This document shows positions 19,022 to 28,643 of a DNA stretch of 64,000 nucleotides, piece by piece. Each line of letters begins with the position of its first letter. The stretch's first letter is position 1. A model generated the notes under the pieces. The model ran no database searches. It saw only the letters and a program-made list of their open reading frames with translations, and had not been told where the DNA came from. Origin of the DNA: Enteroscipio rubneri (GTDB taxonomy: Bacteria; Actinomycetota; Coriobacteriia; Coriobacteriales; Eggerthellaceae); contig NZ_PPEK01000015.1 of NCBI RefSeq assembly GCF_002899715.1, positions 1 to 64,000 on the forward strand, read 5' to 3'. Both the position numbers and the translations under genes were made by a program.

Positions 19022-19933
19022 TTGAATATCCTCATTACAGGGGCTCGTGGGCAACTTGGAAACGAGCTCAGGCGACTTCTGGAAACAGGATATGCTGAAA
19101 TTGGCGCCATTCCTGCTGCATACGAAGGTGCACAGGTGGATTATGTTGACTTCGATGTGCTCGATATATCAAACGCTCCTGCAGTCGAGATATGGTTCGA
19201 CGAACACGGTCCGTACGATATTGTGTTCAATTGCGCTGCGGCGACGAACGTCGATGGATGTGAAGCCGATGAGGCCCGCGCGTATCACGTGAACGCGGCA
19301 GGTGCGGAGAACCTTGCATTGGCGGCGGCATCGTGCGGTGCCAAACTCGTCCATGTGTCGACGGATTACGTGTTCCCCGGAGATGTGCCGGAGTCTCGTA
19401 CTGAGGACGATCCCGTCTGTCCCGTGTCGGCATACGGCCGTACAAAGTGGGCAGGAGAAGTACTTGCCCAGGCTGCCTGTGATCGTGTATTTATCGTGCG
19501 CACCGCATGGCTTTACGGCTACGTCGGGAAGAACTTCGTTAAAACGATGCTTCGTCTTGTGCGCGAGAGTGGCAAGATATCGGTAGTGGCCGATCAGATG
19601 GGCAACCCCACTAGCGCCAACGACCTTGCCTACGAGATGCTCAAGATCGCGCTTACGGATGAGTACGGGACATACCACTGTACAAACAACGGAACCTGCA
19701 GCTGGTTCGATTTCGCTTCGGCCATCGTTGACGGGGCCGGCGTGCCATGCGAGAAAGAGCCTTTGAGTTCTCAGGAGTACAAGCGACGTTTCCCGCAATC
19801 GGCAGATCGTCCGCAGTATTCGAGTCTGTGCAACAAGCGCCTCGAAGCGACGCTGGGCGACGAGATGCGCCCCTGGCAAAAGGCCCTTGCCAGCTACCTG
19901 AACAACCTGGCCGAACGGGGAGGCACCGAGTGA
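19022..19933 (+). CDS. rmlD: dTDP-4-dehydrorhamnose reductase
   Basis: A 303-residue SDR enzyme, the last catalytic step to dTDP-L-rhamnose. ILITGARGQLGNEL is the NAD(P)-binding loop, STDYVFPGD contains the Thr/Asp of the active site and SAYGRTKWAGE the YxxxK catalytic pair. The start is a TTG immediately after the rmlA stop, with AAGGAG about nine bases before it inside rmlA; no ATG fits. The end overlaps the rmlB GTG start. Confidence 0.93.
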   Translation: MNILITGARGQLGNELRRLLETGYAEIGAIPAAYEGAQVDYVDFDVLDISNAPAVEIWFDEHGPYDIVFNCAAATNVDGCEADEARAYHVNAAGAENLALAAASCGAKLVHVSTDYVFPGDVPESRTEDDPVCPVSAYGRTKWAGEVLAQAACDRVFIVRTAWLYGYVGKNFVKTMLRLVRESGKISVVADQMGNPTSANDLAYEMLKIALTDEYGTYHCTNNGTCSWFDFASAIVDGAGVPCEKEPLSSQEYKRRFPQSADRPQYSSLCNKRLEATLGDEMRPWQKALASYLNNLAERGGTE

Positions 19934-20997
19934 AGACCTATCTTGTGACCGGAGGAGCCGGGTTCATCGGCTCGAATTTCGTATTGCACCTGCTGAACAA
20001 GCATGACGACATTCGCGTGGTGAACGTCGATGCGCTCACGTACGCAGGTAACCTGGAGAACCTGAAGTCCATCGAGGGCGACGAGCGTCACGTCTTTATC
20101 CAGGCTGACATCCGCGACAAGAGTGCCATGGAAAGGGCGTTTGCGGAATATCAGCCGGACTTTGTGGTGAACTTCGCCGCAGAGTCTCACGTTGATCGGT
20201 CGATCAGGAATCCTGAGGTATTCGCCGACACGAACGTCATGGGCACGGTCACCCTGCTCAACGTGGCGAGGGCGGCCTGGGGGCAGGCGGATGGCCGCTA
20301 TGGCGTCCACAAGTTCGTTCAGGTGGGCACCGATGAGGTGTATGGTTCGCTGCCGCTCGACGATCCTGAAGTGTTCTTCCGTGAGGATACGCCGATCAAC
20401 CCCCACAGTCCGTATTCTGCATCGAAGGCGGCAGCTGATCTCTTCGTCAAGGCATACGGCGACACCTACGGGTTCCCGGTGAACATCACCCGCTGCTCGA
20501 ACAACTACGGCCCCTTCCAGTTCCCTGAGAAACTCATACCCCTCATGATCAATAACGCGCTGCAGCACAAGAGCCTGCCCGTGTACGGCGACGGCCTGAA
20601 CGTGCGTGACTGGCTTTACGTGGAGGACCATTGCAAGGCCATCGACATGGTCGTTTCAAACGGTACGGTCGGGGAGGTGTACAATGTCGGCGGCCATAAC
20701 GAGCGTCCAAACATCTTCATTGTGAAAAAGATTATCGAGGAGTGCTCGAAGGCGGCGGACGATGCGGAGATAACCGATCAGCTGATTGCCTACGTTGAAG
20801 ATCGCAAGGGCCATGATCGCAGGTACGGTATCGCCCCGGATAAAATAAAGGCGGATTTGGGCTGGTATCCCGAAACGGCATTCGAAGTCGGCATCGTCAA
20901 GACTATTCGCTGGTATCTGAACAACCCCGAATGGGTTGAGCATGTGACGAGCGGCACTTATCAGGATTATTACCGTGCTATGTACGAGGGTAAGTAG
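19930..20997 (+). CDS. rmlB: dTDP-glucose 4,6-dehydratase
   Basis: A 355-residue SDR dehydratase converting dTDP-glucose to dTDP-4-keto-6-deoxyglucose. YLVTGGAGFIGSNFVL is the NAD site; TDEVYGSLP holds the Thr-Asp-Glu active-site triad and YSASKAAAD the YxxxK pair. I place the start at GTG 19930, overlapping the rmlD stop (GTGA). The longer in-frame start at 19747 would only add translated rmlD sequence. The later NNYGPFQFPEKLIP is typical of RmlB. It belongs to a tight four-gene rhamnose block. Confidence 0.95.
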   Translation: MKTYLVTGGAGFIGSNFVLHLLNKHDDIRVVNVDALTYAGNLENLKSIEGDERHVFIQADIRDKSAMERAFAEYQPDFVVNFAAESHVDRSIRNPEVFADTNVMGTVTLLNVARAAWGQADGRYGVHKFVQVGTDEVYGSLPLDDPEVFFREDTPINPHSPYSASKAAADLFVKAYGDTYGFPVNITRCSNNYGPFQFPEKLIPLMINNALQHKSLPVYGDGLNVRDWLYVEDHCKAIDMVVSNGTVGEVYNVGGHNERPNIFIVKKIIEECSKAADDAEITDQLIAYVEDRKGHDRRYGIAPDKIKADLGWYPETAFEVGIVKTIRWYLNNPEWVEHVTSGTYQDYYRAMYEGK

Positions 20998-21007
20998 GGA
21001 GATTGGC

Positions 21008-21589
21008 GTGACAACCGTAACATCAGGTAACTTCACGTTTTCGGATACGTCTATCGAAGGCGTGAAGATCATCGACGTTAAAGCCTATGGTGACGAGCGC
21101 GGCTACTTTATGGAAACGTACAAGCGGACCGATTTCGCCGTTGGCGGTATCGACTGCGAGTTCGTGCAGGACAATCAGTCTTCATCGACGAAGGGCGTAT
21201 TACGAGGGCTTCATTTCCAAATCAACCACCCTCAGGCGAAACTCGTTCGCGTCACGAAAGGCGAGGTGTTCGACGTTGCGGTCGACTTGAGGAAGGGGAG
21301 TCCCACCTACGGCGCGTGGGAAGGGGCGATTCTGTCGGACGAAAACCGTCGGCAGTTCTTCATTCCGAGGGGCTTCGCGCATGGCTTTCTTGTGCTTTCC
21401 GAAACGGCCGAGTTTTGCTATAAGTGCGACGATGTCTACCATCCCAACGATGAGGGCGGGATCCGGTGGGATGATCCGGCAATCGGCATTGACTGGCCTG
21501 CTTTGCAGGGGGACGACGTATTCAATCCTTCGAAGATCATCTTGAGCGAGAAGGATAGCCTCCTTGGAAGCATTGCTGCCGTTAGATGA
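21008..21589 (+). CDS. rmlC: dTDP-4-dehydrorhamnose 3,5-epimerase
   Basis: A 193-residue cupin epimerase. Motifs are DERGYFMETYKR, then FVQDNQSSSTKGVLRGLHFQ with the catalytic His, and later FFIPRGFAHGFLVLSE. It epimerises C3 and C5 of dTDP-4-keto-6-deoxyglucose between RmlB and RmlD. The start is GTG 21008, preceded by AGGGAG six bases away; an in-frame ATG at 20975 lies inside rmlB. It is last of rmlADBC. About 180 bases follow with no clear terminator, so later glycan genes may share the transcript. Confidence 0.93.
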   Translation: MTTVTSGNFTFSDTSIEGVKIIDVKAYGDERGYFMETYKRTDFAVGGIDCEFVQDNQSSSTKGVLRGLHFQINHPQAKLVRVTKGEVFDVAVDLRKGSPTYGAWEGAILSDENRRQFFIPRGFAHGFLVLSETAEFCYKCDDVYHPNDEGGIRWDDPAIGIDWPALQGDDVFNPSKIILSEKDSLLGSIAAVR

Positions 21590-21770
21590 TTTAGCTTGCA
21601 CAGATGAAACTTTAGAGTTCCTTTCCCCTTGCGAATGCTAGATGGCGGGTAGAGTTGAGGCTTATGGCTCGCTGATGCATTTTCTGCAGCTTTACCCCAC
21701 TTGAAGTATTATGTATCCCTCAAGTTGAAATCTATATTCTGGAGTGTTCTATACCGTCTGGGAGAGTCGA

Positions 21771-22787
21771 ATGAGTTTGAAAGAATCGCTGTATAGATTC
21801 ATGAACAGTAACGGCTTCGGCAGTGCGTTGCTTGAAGCGAGGCGAATTCGCCGACATAGGCAAAAGGTAGAAACGGTGCTTTCTTCGGAGCACCGTTTCG
21901 TCGATAGGAGCACGGGCAGCGAGAGACTTTGCATCGTGCTTGCGGGGTACAAGGAACCTCTGTGGGACAACGTGTTCTCACGCCTTGCCTATGCCGCTCC
22001 CGAGGATATGGACATCTGCATTATGACGAGCGGTTTGGAAAATGAGCAGCTCGCGCGCATTGCGGAAGAGAACGGCTGGTCGTATTTGTCAACGGAGGTC
22101 AATCACCTCTCGCTCATACAGAACCTCGCCATCGAGCTCCATCCGTCGGCTCAATGGATATTCAAGCTCGACGAGGATATGTTTCTGCCAAAGACGTTCT
22201 TCGAGCCGCTTATTGAAACTTACGGGTTGGTCGAACGCGACAGCTATTATCAGCCCGCATTCGTCTCTCCACTTATCAACGTCAGCTGCTATGGGCATAT
22301 CAGGTTGCTTGAGAAATGCGGACTCATTGATGATTTCCGATCCACTGAGCTAAGCGACGTGAAGATAACGGACGGCATCCACCATAACAAGCGCGTACTT
22401 GAAGACGCAACAGTCGCTCGTTACCTCTGGGGCGAGACGCAGCCTGTACTGCGTGATGTCGACGAGTTGACGAAGCGCTTTATGATGGACGATCTTTCAT
22501 ACACTATCTGCTCGACCAGATACAGCATCGGGGCGATCCTTTTTACTCGCGATGCGTGGGAGGAATTCGGCAAATTCCCGCTCACGTTTGTCGGAAGCGA
22601 CTTTGGTTTGGGCGATGACGAAGAGCATATCTGCCATTACGCGTGCTTCACGGGCCGGGCTATGGTCGTGAGCGAAAACGTGATAGCAGGGCACCTTGGC
22701 TATGGACCCCAGACCAAAGGCATGATGGAGTATTACGCCGAGCATGAAGACCGGTTCGTCCTGCCGTGCGTCAAGGAGGATGAGTAG
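21771..22787 (+). CDS. GT-A-like glycosyltransferase of the surface-glycan locus
   Basis: A 338-residue protein. After a basic helical N terminus of about 50 residues it reads LCIVLAGYKEPLWDNVFSRL, as in GT-A enzymes, with WIFKLDEDMFLPKTFFEP as the DxD metal site (LDEDMF). Later GSDFGLGDDEEHICHYAC looks like the acceptor or catalytic-base loop. I cannot name a family with certainty; GT2-like is the nearest. The start is ATG 21771, with GGGAG just before it, rather than ATG 21744. It ends one base before the next gene's GTG start codon, so the pair is co-translated. Confidence 0.7.
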   Translation: MSLKESLYRFMNSNGFGSALLEARRIRRHRQKVETVLSSEHRFVDRSTGSERLCIVLAGYKEPLWDNVFSRLAYAAPEDMDICIMTSGLENEQLARIAEENGWSYLSTEVNHLSLIQNLAIELHPSAQWIFKLDEDMFLPKTFFEPLIETYGLVERDSYYQPAFVSPLINVSCYGHIRLLEKCGLIDDFRSTELSDVKITDGIHHNKRVLEDATVARYLWGETQPVLRDVDELTKRFMMDDLSYTICSTRYSIGAILFTRDAWEEFGKFPLTFVGSDFGLGDDEEHICHYACFTGRAMVVSENVIAGHLGYGPQTKGMMEYYAEHEDRFVLPCVKEDE

Positions 22788-22788
22788 C

Positions 22789-24675
22789 GTGGCCGGTACG
22801 GAAAACCCGAACATCAAGATACTGATTTCGTGTCACAAAGAGGTTCCCCGTCCGCAATCGGACTTGTTTCTTCCTGTGCAGGTTGGTGCGGCAAATACAT
22901 CGCGGCGCTTCGAGGGTATGCAGCCCGATGACGAAGGGGAGAACATATCAGATCGGAATTTCACATTCTGCGAGCTAACCGCCCAGTACTGGGCTTGGAA
23001 GAACCTCGATGCCGACTACTACGGCCTCTGCCATTACCGGCGATACTTCTGCTTTGATGGCCTCGAGCATTCCGCGAACGATCACCTTCAAATTGAAGAG
23101 GACTCTCTGTCGTCGTTCTCTCTGCGCGATTACCGGCTAGACGATGCAGATCTGATCGAGCGATGTGTTTCGGAGTGCGATATGGTGGCCCCTCCCTATT
23201 GGGACATATCCAAGGCCGAAACCCCGGATGGGGTGAAGCGGACCATACAGGAGCATATGGTCGCTTACGGACTGTTTCTCGAGGACGATATTGCTTTACT
23301 TCGAGAGATCGTTCAAGAACGACAGCCGGAATACGCAAACGATCTTGATGCGTACCTAAGTGGCAGTAAATATCTTGGCTACAGTTGTTACATCATGCGA
23401 AAGGATCTGTTCCAGCGGTTTTGCGAATTCGAGTTCGATGTGTTGCTTGAGTTTGACAAGCGATTCAACTATGAGGGTTTGACGACGACGAGAAAACGTA
23501 TTTGCGGCTATTTGGGTGAGATACTGTATAGCGTGTTCGTGCGTCGTATTGAAGAAGAAGAGCTGCGAATCGATCGATACCCGCTCGTTTTCTTCCTCGA
23601 CACGTCCGTATCATGCGCTCCTTCGAAGGAAGATTCGACCGGAGCCGATCTGGCGAGGATTGTCTGGCGGTATCGTGATCGGCCGACAAGCGCGTTCGTT
23701 GTATGTCTGGAGAGCCTGATTCGTACCCTTGATCCGACTCGAAGTTACGAGGTGGAAGTGCTTCATGAAGTGGATTTCGTTTTCGACACGGTGCTCAATG
23801 CGCTCAAAGCCATCCCCGACAATCTCATAATCAAGCATTCGCAATGGTCGGTTTTCGATTGTCCCCAGGAGGTCGCAACCTTATCGCTTGACGATTTTGA
23901 TATTGCACAGCCCTTGTTGTTGCCCTGGTTGAGCTCGGGATATGAAAATGTTCTCTGGATCGATGGGCTCGCACTCTTTCAGGATGATCCGGCTCAGATG
24001 TTGAATGCCGTAGACGGTGATTCGGCGTTCGTTTGCATGCAAAACATTCTTTTGCAGCGTGAGTTGAATAAGCCGACGACGCGCTATTTCTTAAGCGAGT
24101 ATGGATTGGATACGAGAGTCGATGAGATTCTTGATACAACGGTGATGGCGATCAATTCGAAAATAGCGCGAGAAGCGGTCGATCCCGCATTGATCGTTAA
24201 TGAGTTGCAAAAATTAAGAGGGGAATACCGCTATACCCAGCCCAAGAGGCCTGAGTATAAGCCGGAGGTGCGGAAAAGGACCGAAGTCCCTTCGGCGTAC
24301 CTTTTGGGTAACCAGGCTTTCCGTGCACAACTCCTTTCGGTTATAGGAGCTATGCCGCTGCCATTTGAGAACGTGTCGACGTGCATCGACTTACCAGATA
24401 CTATGACTTGGGCGAACGAAGACACCGCTCGGGCATGGAAGGCTGCGCGGCATCCGACGATAGTGTATCCTGAATACGGAAAACCTCCCTTGCTAAGCGG
24501 CAGTCATCGCTTCGGCGGGGCATTCTGGATTGCGGCGCGGGATACAACGGTATATGAGGTGCTGTTGGCTGAGGAGTTGGAGCCCGATGCGCCGTCCGCA
24601 AAAAGGTTGCTGTTTCCCGAAGGCAGTAAGAGAAGAAGGATTGCCAGCAAAATGATTCGAAAGTTTCGGAAGTAG
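22789..24675 (+). CDS. DUF4422 protein with a second GT8-like domain
   Basis: A 628-residue two-part protein. Residues 7 to about 260 match DUF4422: KILISCHKEVPRP, FCELTAQYWAWKN, DYYGLCHYRRYF and GYSCYIMRKDLF. This family is found in capsule and exopolysaccharide loci and is believed to be glycosyltransferase. From about residue 320 it recalls GT8, where DIAQPLLLPWLSSGYENVLW precedes IDGLALF. The usual DxD is here IDG-L, so metal binding looks lost. I use GTG 22789, nine bases from AAGGAGG; ATG 22780 lies too close to that site. Confidence 0.72.
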   Translation: MAGTENPNIKILISCHKEVPRPQSDLFLPVQVGAANTSRRFEGMQPDDEGENISDRNFTFCELTAQYWAWKNLDADYYGLCHYRRYFCFDGLEHSANDHLQIEEDSLSSFSLRDYRLDDADLIERCVSECDMVAPPYWDISKAETPDGVKRTIQEHMVAYGLFLEDDIALLREIVQERQPEYANDLDAYLSGSKYLGYSCYIMRKDLFQRFCEFEFDVLLEFDKRFNYEGLTTTRKRICGYLGEILYSVFVRRIEEEELRIDRYPLVFFLDTSVSCAPSKEDSTGADLARIVWRYRDRPTSAFVVCLESLIRTLDPTRSYEVEVLHEVDFVFDTVLNALKAIPDNLIIKHSQWSVFDCPQEVATLSLDDFDIAQPLLLPWLSSGYENVLWIDGLALFQDDPAQMLNAVDGDSAFVCMQNILLQRELNKPTTRYFLSEYGLDTRVDEILDTTVMAINSKIAREAVDPALIVNELQKLRGEYRYTQPKRPEYKPEVRKRTEVPSAYLLGNQAFRAQLLSVIGAMPLPFENVSTCIDLPDTMTWANEDTARAWKAARHPTIVYPEYGKPPLLSGSHRFGGAFWIAARDTTVYEVLLAEELEPDAPSAKRLLFPEGSKRRRIASKMIRKFRK

Positions 24676-24680
24676 TAGCA

Positions 24681-26765
24681 ATGTGGGTTGAATTTTTGTT
24701 GGCATGTATAGTATTAGCCGGAATTGTATATGTACCGGGTTGCTTGTTCTTGAAGTCGTTCCGTTCGGATTGGTTGACGAGTATCGTGTGTGCTCCGGTA
24801 TTCACAATACCGGTTTACAGCATGCTGGGTGTGGTGTACGCGCAGATAGGTGTCGCTGCTTCTATGGCGACTCTCGTCGTTCCTCTCGTGGTGCTGGAGG
24901 TTGTCATATTCGGCTGCTCTCTCGCGCGCGGAACAGTAAGGTTTGCCGCATCGCTCCGAGCTGGGCAGCAGAGAAGGCCAATCACTCGCTCAGCATGGTT
25001 TGGTCTGTTCTGCTACGTTCTCGTTGCCGCTATTCTTGCGTTCTTCTATTATGTGCAAACGCTTGATGGAGCCTGGTCATTTGCGCAAGATAGCGACAAT
25101 AGCTGGCATCTTGCCCTTATTCAGTCCTTCAGTCAATCGGGAAACGCTTCGATGCTCGACGCCACGCTGTACCATGATCTGGAAGGTTTAGGGCTGACGA
25201 CGCTCGTTCCGGTTACTGGTTCGTTCTATCCAGCCGCATGGCATATTTTAGCTGCTCTCGATGTGATGGCTTTGCAGGTGCCTGTTTCTCTTGCAGCGAA
25301 TGCGGTGAATTGCCTATTTATAATTCTGGTATTTCCGTCGAGCATGTTCTTGTTTTTGCGGACTTTATTCGAGAAGCACAGCTGGTTGCTTGTATGTCTT
25401 GGTTCCATCATATGCTTGGGATTCGTTGCGTTCCCATGGGGCATGTTGCTCTCTGTTTCTGGTCCTCTATTTCCCAACCTCGCAGGCTTCTCGCTCGTGC
25501 CGCTGTGCTGCACGTTCTTTATACGGTTGTGTAGGGGGGGCTCGCGACGCCGAATGGCAATGCTTGCGATTCTGCTGGTATTCGGTCTAATGGCTTTGGT
25601 CGTGCTGCATGCTAATGCAGCGTTTACCACTGCGCTTATCCTTATCCCTTTCTGCGTCTATCAGATTTTCCTTCGCATCATGAATAGCGGCTTACGATCT
25701 TCGATTAAACCCTGGTATGCCGTTGCTGGATGCCTCGCATTTTTGGTTGGTGTAGCAGTGATATGGTATTTGCTGTATACCACGCCGTATCTTCAGAGTA
25801 CAGTGCACTACAACTGGGCATCGTATGCAAGCATTCGTCAAGAACTGGTCAATATAGTCACACTGGGCTTTCGGGTTCCTGCTGCGCAAATATCGCTCGC
25901 GATACTGGTTTTTATTGGCGTCTTGTATACGCTATACGAAAGACGATATCTGTGGTTAACGGTTTCTTATGCTGTCATATGTGCATTCTGCTTTGTTGGA
26001 GCAACGACTGACGGTGCGCTCAAGAGCTTTCTTACGGGCTTCTGGTATACCGATCCTTATCGGCTCGCGGCGATGGCAGCCTTAATTGGCATTCCGCTTG
26101 CCACCCTGGGCCTCTATATTTTGCTCCAGGCGGTGAAAAAAATTTCGACAAGGATGGTGGCGCCCGAGAAGAGCAAGAGTCTGATAACTATTCTTTCGGT
26201 CGCGCTCGTTATCGGATTTATTGCTGTGAACTACTATCCAAGTTACACGCTTCCTGGGCGCGGAAATGTTGTAACCGCGTTCGGCGATTATGAGACGTGC
26301 AACATTCTTGCAAACTTGCAAGATCGCGACAATCTGTATGATCGGGAAGAAGCTGCGTTTGCGGGAAAGGTGAAGGATGTCGTTGATCCTGCATACTGCA
26401 TTTACAACAATGCCGATGACGGTAGCCCATTCGCCTATGCTTTCGAAGGCCTCAATCTGTGCTATCGCAGATCGGCAGCCCAACTTCTTGATGGAGGCGA
26501 GTCTGTCCAGAGCGAACTCCTGAGAAATCGGATTGATGATCTCGCCTCTGATGACGAAGTGCAAAAGGTGATCAAGGATGCTAATATTAGGTACATTTTG
26601 ATTCTTGACTTAGGTGGCGAGATAACCGACGAGCGTTGTTTCTATGGCTACTATACGCCGAGTAAATGGACGGGCATTAACAATATCGATGATGAAACGC
26701 CTGGACTTAAAACGTTGCTTGCTGAAGGCGACATGCGCTTGTATGAAATTCTTCCGGTGAACTAG
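24681..26765 (+). CDS. DUF6541-type polytopic membrane protein
   Basis: A 694-residue protein with about 14-16 hydrophobic segments and a soluble C-terminal portion from about residue 530. It resembles the DUF6541 family of actinobacterial surface-polysaccharide loci. An extracytoplasmic loop after the fourth helix reads GAWSFAQDSDNSWHLALIQS, similar to the acidic/His first loop of GT-C enzymes, so it may transfer polyprenyl-linked sugars outside the membrane; that is inference. It follows the DUF4422 gene after five bases and converges on the ABC exporter genes. Confidence 0.7.
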   Translation: MWVEFLLACIVLAGIVYVPGCLFLKSFRSDWLTSIVCAPVFTIPVYSMLGVVYAQIGVAASMATLVVPLVVLEVVIFGCSLARGTVRFAASLRAGQQRRPITRSAWFGLFCYVLVAAILAFFYYVQTLDGAWSFAQDSDNSWHLALIQSFSQSGNASMLDATLYHDLEGLGLTTLVPVTGSFYPAAWHILAALDVMALQVPVSLAANAVNCLFIILVFPSSMFLFLRTLFEKHSWLLVCLGSIICLGFVAFPWGMLLSVSGPLFPNLAGFSLVPLCCTFFIRLCRGGSRRRMAMLAILLVFGLMALVVLHANAAFTTALILIPFCVYQIFLRIMNSGLRSSIKPWYAVAGCLAFLVGVAVIWYLLYTTPYLQSTVHYNWASYASIRQELVNIVTLGFRVPAAQISLAILVFIGVLYTLYERRYLWLTVSYAVICAFCFVGATTDGALKSFLTGFWYTDPYRLAAMAALIGIPLATLGLYILLQAVKKISTRMVAPEKSKSLITILSVALVIGFIAVNYYPSYTLPGRGNVVTAFGDYETCNILANLQDRDNLYDREEAAFAGKVKDVVDPAYCIYNNADDGSPFAYAFEGLNLCYRRSAAQLLDGGESVQSELLRNRIDDLASDDEVQKVIKDANIRYILILDLGGEITDERCFYGYYTPSKWTGINNIDDETPGLKTLLAEGDMRLYEILPVN

Positions 26766-26804
26766 TATTTAATCGTGTCGTCTTATGGGGATGCAGAGTG
26801 ATCC

Positions 26805-28634
26805 CTAGCTTCTGAGAGACCTTTGCAGATCCTTCAGCAGCAGCATCTTGTCCAAATCGCTGAACTGCGTGGAGTCGCCGAAAAAGACCACTTTTGAAAG
26901 CGTATCTTTCTTTGCTTCGATGTAGCTGAAGTTGTTGGTGATGCTGTCGAGGTTCTGGGCATCTTCTACCAGCACGGTGGCATTACGCTGTTTCGTCAAA
27001 GGGCCCATGGCAAGGGCGTCGGACGGATTCCAGATAGACACGAAAAAGGCCTCGAAACTCTGGTCGGTCGTATTGTCTCGTGCTTCTACCCATGACGTAA
27101 TGATGTTGTTGGCATCGAAGGGGTCTTTGCCGCAGAAGCGCGTGATCGGGATGCCGGCCTTTTCGAAGGGCGCCAGGCACTCCGCTGGGAACACGTCTTC
27201 TCCTCCGAGGAGGAGCACTTCGTCGAACGAGCCCGAGACGAGAGATTTGAGGACGTCTTCCCCAATCACGCCGCGTGAAACGCTGAAAAACAAGGGCATG
27301 CGATTGCGGTAGCTGTATGGCATGAAGCACAGGATGTCGCCGATGCCCTCCTGATAGGTAAGGATGGCTTTGCGTCCCCACCACTCGCTCTCGCCGTGCT
27401 TGAAAAGGGCGTAAGCCAAGCGCTCTTCCGAATTCTGATCGATGCGTGTGATAGTTGCAGCGGGGGAGATGACTTCAAGCCGTTTCACAACGGCATCCGA
27501 AATCAAGTCGCTTCCTCCCAGCACCGTGATGCTGGATATCTGCATCTGGCGGATTTTCTGATCCACAATATCTGGAAGACGGTCGGGTCGCGTGAGCAAA
27601 ACAGGCATTTCGTTCAAGCTGGAATAGGCATTGGCAAGCATGCAGACGGCATGGTTTTCACCAGGCGCGAGAATGATCGAGCCTGATCGTTCGCCCCCTT
27701 CGAGGCTTTCGAGGAGGTTCACGGGCGTAGCGTAGCGGGTTTCGCCGGCGAACGTTTCTACAAGCTCGTCGCAAGGTATTGAGGGATCGCGCAGCAGTTC
27801 GAATATGCGCTCTTCCGATTCAGCCGATCCGATATGTCCCCCGAGGACGCGATACACCTGGCAGACATCCTGCGCGGTGCCATCGATGCGCACATGGCCC
27901 TTCTCAATCCATACTGCCTTATTGCACAAGCGTTCTACCTGGTTGTTGTCATGAGAGACGATAAGAACCGTCACCTGATGTTCTTTGATAAGCGTCTGTA
28001 TTCGCCGTTCGCATTTCTGCTGGAACATGAAGTCGCCGACGGAGAGCACCTCGTCCACAATGAGGATGTCGGGAACGATGACGGTGGCGATGGCGAACGC
28101 AATGCGCGCTACCATGCCGGACGAATAATTCTTCAGGGGCATATCGAGGAATTTCTCGATTTCCGCGAATTCGACGATTTCGTCGAAATGGTCTTCGATA
28201 AAGCTCTTCGAATAGCCGAGCAGGGCGCCGTTCAGATAGATGTTCTCACGCGCCGTCAACTCCATGTCGAACCCGGCACCCAGCTCGATGAGCGGTGCGA
28301 TGTTGCCGTTGATGGTGCACGTGCCTTCGGAGGGCTCGAGGACGCCGGCGATGATCTTGAGCAAAGTCGATTTGCCGGATCCGTTGGTGCCGAGGATGCC
28401 GAATACGTCTCCTTTGCACACCTCGAGGGAGATGTCGTCGAGCGCGCGGAATTCCTTGAAGCGCAGCTCCCGCCTGGCCAGGGCGATCGCATACTCCTTG
28501 AGGTTGTTCATCGTCTCATTGGCCATGTTGAATACCATCGAGACATGGTCGACCTTTACCATGACTTCTTCGCTTGAACTTTCCACTTCCTCGATGCTCG
28601 AACCGAGAAACGAAGTATTGACGACTTCGGGCAT
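26805..28634 (-). CDS. Wzt/TagH-like ABC exporter ATPase with C-terminal CWB2 repeats
   Basis: A 609-residue protein. Residues 1 to about 285 form a complete ABC ATPase: GTNGSGKST (Walker A), NYSSGMVARIAF (the SSGM signature of Wzt/TagH), ILIVDEVLSVGD (Walker B) and VLIVSHD (H-loop). From about residue 295 it carries two or more CWB2-like repeats (PF04122 type): ETFAGETRYATPVNLL, MPVLLTRPDRL, ITVLGGSDLISDAVVKRL, and again EVLLLGGEDVFP. In Wzt this position holds a glycan-binding domain that selects the polymer for export. CWB2 is otherwise known outside the cell. ATG 28634 follows AGGTGG; GTG 28643 is an alternative. Confidence 0.88.
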   Translation of the reverse strand: MPEVVNTSFLGSSIEEVESSSEEVMVKVDHVSMVFNMANETMNNLKEYAIALARRELRFKEFRALDDISLEVCKGDVFGILGTNGSGKSTLLKIIAGVLEPSEGTCTINGNIAPLIELGAGFDMELTARENIYLNGALLGYSKSFIEDHFDEIVEFAEIEKFLDMPLKNYSSGMVARIAFAIATVIVPDILIVDEVLSVGDFMFQQKCERRIQTLIKEHQVTVLIVSHDNNQVERLCNKAVWIEKGHVRIDGTAQDVCQVYRVLGGHIGSAESEERIFELLRDPSIPCDELVETFAGETRYATPVNLLESLEGGERSGSIILAPGENHAVCMLANAYSSLNEMPVLLTRPDRLPDIVDQKIRQMQISSITVLGGSDLISDAVVKRLEVISPAATITRIDQNSEERLAYALFKHGESEWWGRKAILTYQEGIGDILCFMPYSYRNRMPLFFSVSRGVIGEDVLKSLVSGSFDEVLLLGGEDVFPAECLAPFEKAGIPITRFCGKDPFDANNIITSWVEARDNTTDQSFEAFFVSIWNPSDALAMGPLTKQRNATVLVEDAQNLDSITNNFSYIEAKKDTLSKVVFFGDSTQFSDLDKMLLLKDLQRSLRS

Positions 28635-28643
28635 GCTGACCAC

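Noticed and set aside
19747-19929. Longer RmlB start
   Set aside because: The added residues are out-of-frame rmlD; the family begins at YLVTGGAG, right after GTG 19930.
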